Position numbers and translations under genes: made by a program
Notes under the pieces: model-generated
The model's input: only the letters and a program-made list of their open reading frames with translations
The model's database searches: none
What the model was told of the DNA's origin: nothing
Shown here: positions 59,515-64,000 of the stretch, piece by piece
Layout of the letters: the number at the start of each line of letters is the position of its first letter
How positions within the stretch are numbered: position 1 is the first letter of the stretch
Source of the DNA: Paludibacter propionicigenes WB4
Lineage (GTDB): Bacteria > Bacteroidota > Bacteroidia > Bacteroidales > Paludibacteraceae
Assembly (NCBI RefSeq): GCF_000183135.1
Contig: NC_014734.1
Location: 558,001 to 622,000, forward strand
Length of the DNA: 64,000 nucleotides
Reading direction: 5' to 3'

Positions 59515-61011
59515 TTAGTATTTGCCCTCTTTGCCCATTTTTTTCAGGAGCTCATTTATTTCCTTCTTTAGTTCTACCATTTTTAGCTCGCGGCTGATGG
59601 CTATGTCGTAGTACCATTGCAGTTCTTCTATCTTTTTTTGGATGATCAGTTCGTTTTCTTTGCGTTTGGTAATATCCATCGCGAATCCTTCATAATACAG
59701 TTTTTTTCCGTCCTTGTCATACACTACGCGGGTATTGGTAGATATCCATATTATTTCATTGTCTTTCCGCCTGCATTGCGATTCGAATTCCAGCACCACC
59801 TTATGTCTTTCCAGTTTTGAAAGGAAAGCGTATTGCTCATTTTCGTTTATCCATATCTGATCCCACGAGGTGATTCCCAAGTCGAAAAACTCCTGAACAC
59901 TCTCGAAACCCAGTATTTTTGCCATAGCATTGTTGCAGTGAATAATATCTCCATAAAGCGAAAGTTGGAACATACCTTCTAACGCATGGTCGTATATATT
60001 TCGGTATTTTTCTTCGCTTTCTTTCAGTTGAGCTTCGGTTTTCTTCCGCTTTTCCTCTTCTTTGACAATAAGCCAGCCCTTGGTTCCGTAGGCAATAAAT
60101 ACCATACCGAAAACAAAAAATGTGATAATGACAATCAACAGTTTGTTTCTGAAAGATACCAACCCCTTCAGCACTTCATCTTCGTTTGTAACCACCACTA
60201 TCGACCAAAAAGTATTGCGAAGATGAACCGGAACATATACGGCCAGTTTTGTTGACAGCTTCATTTTGTGTCCGTTGGCTCTGTCGTATTGGTAGGTTGC
60301 ATATCCCTGCCTCCCTTTGAGCATTTCGTTTGCCATTGGAATAAAAGTGGGGAAATCCTTGAGGTTCTCGTACATCGATTTTCCAATGAACTTCGGATTT
60401 TGACTGAAAAGTTCAATACCGTTACGACTTACAACCCATGCATGTCCTGTTTTTCCAATTTTTATTTCGTTCAGGAAATGGCTTGTCACATTTCTATAAT
60501 TAATCAGGACAGAAACCGATCCTTTAAAGGTTGTGCCTTTAAAAATCGGTACATGTACAGCAATTCCTTTCACACCTTCGGGAGTTTCAAAAACATCGCT
60601 AATGAGTGTTTTGCGATTTTTGAGCAGCATGCTTATATGCTTGTCAGCAGAAATATCTCTCCCTATCAATTTATTGTCGAAAGTGGTATATAAGATTACT
60701 CCTTTTTCATTCACACGGGTGATAGCTGTGATTTCGTGTATGTGGGTATCGTACAACACTTTCATCAAGTGCTTACCTTCAGCAGTATTATCTGCGACGG
60801 CTTCAACTCTTGATAACGCATCCAGCAAGCCTATCCAGGTTTCAAAATATCCCTGAATTCCACGGGCTGTTACCCTGGCATGCACCATCTGAGTTTCATT
60901 CGTGTTTTTAATGGCTGCAAGTCTGGCTTCGTTATAAAAAACATAGAACAGAAAAGCACATATAGCTCCAAAAACGATTAGAACGATCCAAAAAGCTTTT
61001 TTTGTCTTCAT
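59515..61011 (-). CDS. membrane Cache-PAS sensor protein lacking a kinase domain
   Basis: 498 aa. TM1 (residues ~7-27), a periplasmic dCache-type domain (~35-275, with ITRVNEKGVILYTTFDNKL, GKTGHAWVVSRNGIELFS), TM2 (~291-313), a coiled segment (EEEKRKKTEAQLKESEEKYR), PAS-PAC (~335-455, ALEGMFQLSLYGDIIHCNNA), and a C-terminal coil ending RELKMVELKKEINELLKKMG. Where a histidine kinase, GGDEF or other output domain is expected the protein simply ends. It may signal through coiled-coil contact with a separate partner. Confidence 0.82.
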   Translation of the reverse strand: MKTKKAFWIVLIVFGAICAFLFYVFYNEARLAAIKNTNETQMVHARVTARGIQGYFETWIGLLDALSRVEAVADNTAEGKHLMKVLYDTHIHEITAITRVNEKGVILYTTFDNKLIGRDISADKHISMLLKNRKTLISDVFETPEGVKGIAVHVPIFKGTTFKGSVSVLINYRNVTSHFLNEIKIGKTGHAWVVSRNGIELFSQNPKFIGKSMYENLKDFPTFIPMANEMLKGRQGYATYQYDRANGHKMKLSTKLAVYVPVHLRNTFWSIVVVTNEDEVLKGLVSFRNKLLIVIITFFVFGMVFIAYGTKGWLIVKEEEKRKKTEAQLKESEEKYRNIYDHALEGMFQLSLYGDIIHCNNAMAKILGFESVQEFFDLGITSWDQIWINENEQYAFLSKLERHKVVLEFESQCRRKDNEIIWISTNTRVVYDKDGKKLYYEGFAMDITKRKENELIIQKKIEELQWYYDIAISRELKMVELKKEINELLKKMGKEGKY

Positions 61012-61110
61012 AGTTTATCATATTTAAACAAGCAATAATTTTCCTGCTTAGTGGCTTTTATACGTGGTTAAGCAGTAAAAAAGCAATATATATTTAAGAT
61101 AATGGGTTTG

Positions 61111-61118
61111 CAAATATA
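61111..61118 (-). promoter_or_regulatory. -7 element of the sensor gene
   Basis: TATATTTG on the minus strand fits TAnnTTTG, about 100 nt before the start codon. Confidence 0.45.
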
Positions 61119-61167
61119 CTAATTTATTTAATATCGAGAATAATTCATGTTACAAACCAAAAGAAAA

Positions 61168-61197
61168 GCAGCCGGTTACAGAAAAGTAACCGACTGC
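61168..61197 (-). terminator. terminator after the GH25 gene
   Basis: CGGTTAC/GTAACCG with outer GCAG/CTGC; read on the minus strand it is followed by TTTTCTTTT. Downstream of the minus-strand gene ending at 61226. Confidence 0.8.
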
Positions 61198-61225
61198 AAT
61201 CGAATATGCCTTAATGCTCAGAAAC

Positions 61226-61936
61226 CTACAGAAACAATTGTTTCAGGTCTTTTTTCGTTCCGCGAAACTGATTAAAATCTACGTATCCTTTAATGCCTTT
61301 TACCTTGTATCGCTCGGTGGTTTGCCAAAATGTCCAATCGCAGTTTGGCTTACCTGCATAATCAACGATCCACAGTTTGCAGTTTGTAGGGAGATTGCCT
61401 TTTACATACATATTGTAATACTTATACGGACAATAAATAATAGGGTAAATTCCGGTTTTAATATAAACGGTGGCTATAAACTCTTTTAATTCTTTTATAA
61501 CCTGCTCTTTCAGGGGCATTTTTTTAGAGAATTCAGCATCAACTACCAGCGGTAAATCACCCCGCTGATATTTAGCTACACTCAAAAAATTCTTTGCCTG
61601 ATTTTTACCCGAGCTCAGATAAGTAAAGAAGTGATACGACCCCACGGGAATTTTCAGACTTCTTATTTTGTTATAGTATTCCTTGTATTTTACGTCTTGC
61701 AGGTTACTGCCTTCAGTAGCCTTTACAAATATAAAACCCAGTTCTTGCTCTTTTAGTATCGACCAGTCAATTATTTCCTGATAATGAGAAATATCAAGTC
61801 CCCAGGTAGGTGTGAGATCTTCTTGAACAGGGGTTATTACGGGAGCAATTGCTTGTGTGGTTTTCTTAGATGTAGAGCAGGATACAAGTGTAAGTATCAG
61901 TAATGCTCTTAATATATTCTTTTTTGTCGTCTGCAT
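61226..61936 (-). CDS. GH25 lysozyme-type lipoprotein
   Basis: 236 aa. Lipoprotein signal ALLILTLVSCSTSKK. GH25 barrel: WGLDISHYQEIIDW with the conserved Asp, FIFVKATEGSNLQD, GSYHFFTYLSSGKNQAKNFL, and LPLVVDAEFS in place of the usual D-x-E catalytic pair. The C-terminal WTFWQTTERYKVKGIKGYVD with FNQF completes the fold. It cleaves the MurNAc-GlcNAc bond of peptidoglycan. Lipid anchoring suggests a housekeeping or growth role in the envelope instead of a phage endolysin. Confidence 0.9.
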   Translation of the reverse strand: MQTTKKNILRALLILTLVSCSTSKKTTQAIAPVITPVQEDLTPTWGLDISHYQEIIDWSILKEQELGFIFVKATEGSNLQDVKYKEYYNKIRSLKIPVGSYHFFTYLSSGKNQAKNFLSVAKYQRGDLPLVVDAEFSKKMPLKEQVIKELKEFIATVYIKTGIYPIIYCPYKYYNMYVKGNLPTNCKLWIVDYAGKPNCDWTFWQTTERYKVKGIKGYVDFNQFRGTKKDLKQLFL

Positions 61937-62009
61937 AATCTTCTTATAGCAATACTACAATGCGTTGCTTCTAATTAGAAAAATATTCGTTATTATGAAT
62001 GAAGAAATA

Positions 62010-62037
62010 CAGCCGACCGCATTGCTGCAACCGGCTG
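62010..62037 (-). terminator. hairpin after carB
   Basis: CAGCCG (62010-62015) and CGGCTG (62032-62037) pair; on the minus strand ATTTCTTC follows. Located 36 nt after the carB stop. Confidence 0.5.
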
Positions 62038-62072
62038 CTTCTAATTATTAATTATGAATTATCAATTATGCA

Positions 62073-64000
62073 TTAATATTCATCCCAGCTCTTAATCTTT
62101 ATGTCTTCGAAACTCATGGTACAGAATGCATTGATAAAGGCCGAAGCTAAACGCGCATTGGTAAACAACGGAATGTTGAAGTCAATAGCTCCACGACGAA
62201 TGATATAGTCGTTTGCCAATTCTCGCTTGGATGAATTTTTCGGTATGTTGATTACCAAGTCAAATTCTTTGTTGGAAATCATCTCTTTTACATTCAAATC
62301 TCCTTCTTCATCCGGCCAATTAACGGCAGTAGACTCTACGCCGTTTTCAGCAAGGAAAAGCTGCGTTCCGCGGGTTGCAAACAATTCATAACCTTTCTTT
62401 TGTAAAGCAAGACAAGCGTCCGAAAGCTCTAACTTCGATTTTGTTTCGCCAGACGAAATCAGGATACGTTTCTTTGGAATGCGATAGCCTACCGAAAGCA
62501 GTGATTTCAGAATTGCTTCCGAGAAATCATCTCCGATACAACCTACTTCACCGGTCGAAGCCATATCTACTCCCAATACCGGGTCAGCTTGCTGCAAACG
62601 GGCGAATGAGAACTGAGAAGCTTTGATACCCACATAATCCAGATCGAAGGCAGATTTCTCAGGTTTCTCAACAGGCAAACCAAGCATTACTTTCGTAGCC
62701 AGCTCGATAAAGTTTATTTTCAACACCTTGGAAACGAATGGGAACGAACGTGACGAACGCAGGTTACATTCAATTACTTTGATATAATTATCGCGCGCCA
62801 GGAACTGAATGTTGAATGGTCCTGAGATATTCAAAGATTTTGCAATTTCGCTCGCAATTTTCTTGATTCGACGAATGGTTTCTACATAGATTTTTTGCGG
62901 AGGGAATTGCGTGGTAGCGTCACCCGAGTGAACCCCGGCAAATTCTACGTGCTCCGAAATAGCATAAACGAGTATTTCACCGTTTTTAGCTACCGCATCT
63001 ATCTCAATTTCTTTACAGCGTTCTATAAATTCCGAAATTACAACCGGGTGTTTCTTAGATACATCCGTAGCCAGTTTCAGGAAGTTTTCAAGCTGAGTGG
63101 CATCGTAGCAAACATTCATGGCAGCACCCGAAAGTACATACGAAGGACGAACCAGTACAGGATAACCAATACCGTCAACAAATTCGTTTACGTCGTCGAA
63201 CGTAGTCAGCTCTTTCCAACGTGGTTGGTCGATTTTAAGCGTATCCAGCATCGACGAGAATTTATGACGATCCTCGGCACGGTCGATATCTACTGCTTGT
63301 GTACCAAGTATATTCACGTTTGCTCCGGCCAGTTTCAATGCCAGGTTGTTTGGAATTTGACCTCCTGTAGAAACAATTGTTCCCATTGGATTTTCCATAT
63401 CGATAATGTCCATCACACGTTCGAAACTTAATTCGTCGAAGTACAGACGGTCACACATATCGTAGTCGGTCGAAACTGTTTCAGGGTTGTAGTTGATCAT
63501 TACCGAGCGGAAACCTTCCTTGCGGATAGTCATCAGCGCGTTTACACCGCACCAGTCGAACTCAACCGACGAGCCGATACGGTAAGCTCCCGAACCAAGA
63601 ACCACTACAGAACGGTGGTCGCCTGTATATTTCACATCGCTGGCAGTTCCGCCGTATGTCAGGTACAAATAGTTGGTTTGTGCAGGATATTCGGCTGCAA
63701 GCGTGTCAATTTGTTTTACCACCGGAACAATGCCGCGGCTTTTGCGGTGTTCGCGGGTAAGTTTTATTTTTTCGTCAATGTCATTACTATCGCATTTGGT
63801 AACCAAGCGAGTTACCTGGAAGTCAGAGAATCCCATTTCTTTAGCGCGTCTCAGTACTGCATCTGGCAATTCATTTAGCGAATTAAATTTCTCCAGTTCA
63901 TGTTCTTTTTCAACAATAGCCTGCAGTTTATAAAGGAACCAACGGTCGATTTTAGTCAGCTCATGCAGTCTGTCTACAGAATAACCGCTGTGAAGCGCCT
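62073..64000 (-). CDS. carB: carbamoyl-phosphate synthase large subunit (3' part)
   Basis: The frame is open to the right edge, so about 640 C-terminal residues of ~1070 are visible; the Met at 63869 is internal. Seen are the oligomerisation domain (KIDRWFLYKLQAIVEKEHEL), the second ATP-grasp half (VVLGSGAYRIGSSVEFDWCG, SVMINYNPETVSTDYDMCDR, STGGQIPNNLALKLAG, RPSYVLSGAAM), NIQFLARDNYIKVIECNLRS with SRSFPFVSK, and the C-terminal MGS-like regulatory domain ending at MSFEDIKIKSWDEY. It makes carbamoyl phosphate for pyrimidine and arginine synthesis. Confidence 0.95.
   Translation of the reverse strand, partial: ALHSGYSVDRLHELTKIDRWFLYKLQAIVEKEHELEKFNSLNELPDAVLRRAKEMGFSDFQVTRLVTKCDSNDIDEKIKLTREHRKSRGIVPVVKQIDTLAAEYPAQTNYLYLTYGGTASDVKYTGDHRSVVVLGSGAYRIGSSVEFDWCGVNALMTIRKEGFRSVMINYNPETVSTDYDMCDRLYFDELSFERVMDIIDMENPMGTIVSTGGQIPNNLALKLAGANVNILGTQAVDIDRAEDRHKFSSMLDTLKIDQPRWKELTTFDDVNEFVDGIGYPVLVRPSYVLSGAAMNVCYDATQLENFLKLATDVSKKHPVVISEFIERCKEIEIDAVAKNGEILVYAISEHVEFAGVHSGDATTQFPPQKIYVETIRRIKKIASEIAKSLNISGPFNIQFLARDNYIKVIECNLRSSRSFPFVSKVLKINFIELATKVMLGLPVEKPEKSAFDLDYVGIKASQFSFARLQQADPVLGVDMASTGEVGCIGDDFSEAILKSLLSVGYRIPKKRILISSGETKSKLELSDACLALQKKGYELFATRGTQLFLAENGVESTAVNWPDEEGDLNVKEMISNKEFDLVINIPKNSSKRELANDYIIRRGAIDFNIPLFTNARLASAFINAFCTMSFEDIKIKSWDEY

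Noticed and set aside
61226-61936. Prophage endolysin
   Set aside because: The GH25 protein has a lipoprotein signal and no phage genes are nearby.

Overview
The window reads as an AT-rich chromosomal segment of a Bacteroidota bacterium, most likely order Bacteroidales and perhaps Paludibacter-like (the genus is a guess). The evidence is a SusC/SusD pair, several TonB-dependent receptors with carboxypeptidase-regulatory N-terminal domains, families largely confined to the phylum (TIGR02757, DUF6261-like, GxxExxY and four-helix-bundle S23-like proteins), and repeated matches to the Bacteroidota promoter (TTTG, about 19 nt, TAnnTTTG). The clearest promoter precedes tRNA-Ser.

Layout. 0-2.4 kb: end of a lipoate-ligase-like gene, a TIGR02757 gene and a small fibronectin-type protein among palindromic repeats. 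2.6-7.4 kb: an accessory stretch opening with a degenerate 21-nt periodic array, followed by small same-strand genes (two HEPN-like proteins, a TonB-domain protein, a membrane protein, an SRPBCC protein) separated by attC-like and 101-bp repeats. A tRNA-like cloverleaf with a 21-nt anticodon loop lies between the two HEPN-like genes. 7.5-15 kb: a large MG2-domain exported protein, a TonB receptor with a small membrane gene, tRNA-Thr, YigZ and YitT.

15.4-30.7 kb: a polysaccharide-utilisation-like operon whose enzymes act on isopeptides rather than glycans: SusC, SusD, two propeller lipoproteins, an exported cyanophycinase, a YfcC-type transporter, isoaspartyl dipeptidase, an M14 carboxypeptidase, a MenC/N-succinylamino acid racemase and a class III aminotransferase. 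It fits uptake and breakdown of cyanophycin or other beta-aspartyl peptides. 30.9-38 kb: pyrBI behind a leader peptide and strong terminator that look like UTP-sensitive attenuation, then a flavin reductase, a CAT-like protein, glyA, a four-helix-bundle gene flanked by inverted repeats, phoH, purC and tRNA-Ser.

38.4-55.4 kb: a long same-strand metal, heme or metallophore uptake island with two TonB receptors, two periplasmic binding proteins, a FecCD permease and its ATPase, several lipoproteins, an HMA-domain protein, a HypB/CobW-like GTPase, an orphan ABC-type ATPase and TrmO. It also carries two paralogous binding-protein-like genes without signal peptides. The ligand is not evident and the combination may be undescribed. 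55.4-64 kb, mostly minus strand: a DUF6261-like gene, a hairpin cluster, a two-gene AAA ATPase/nuclease-like module, a RAYT transposase carrying REP palindromes inside its own coding region, a Cache-PAS sensor without a kinase domain, a GH25 lysozyme lipoprotein and the 3' part of carB.
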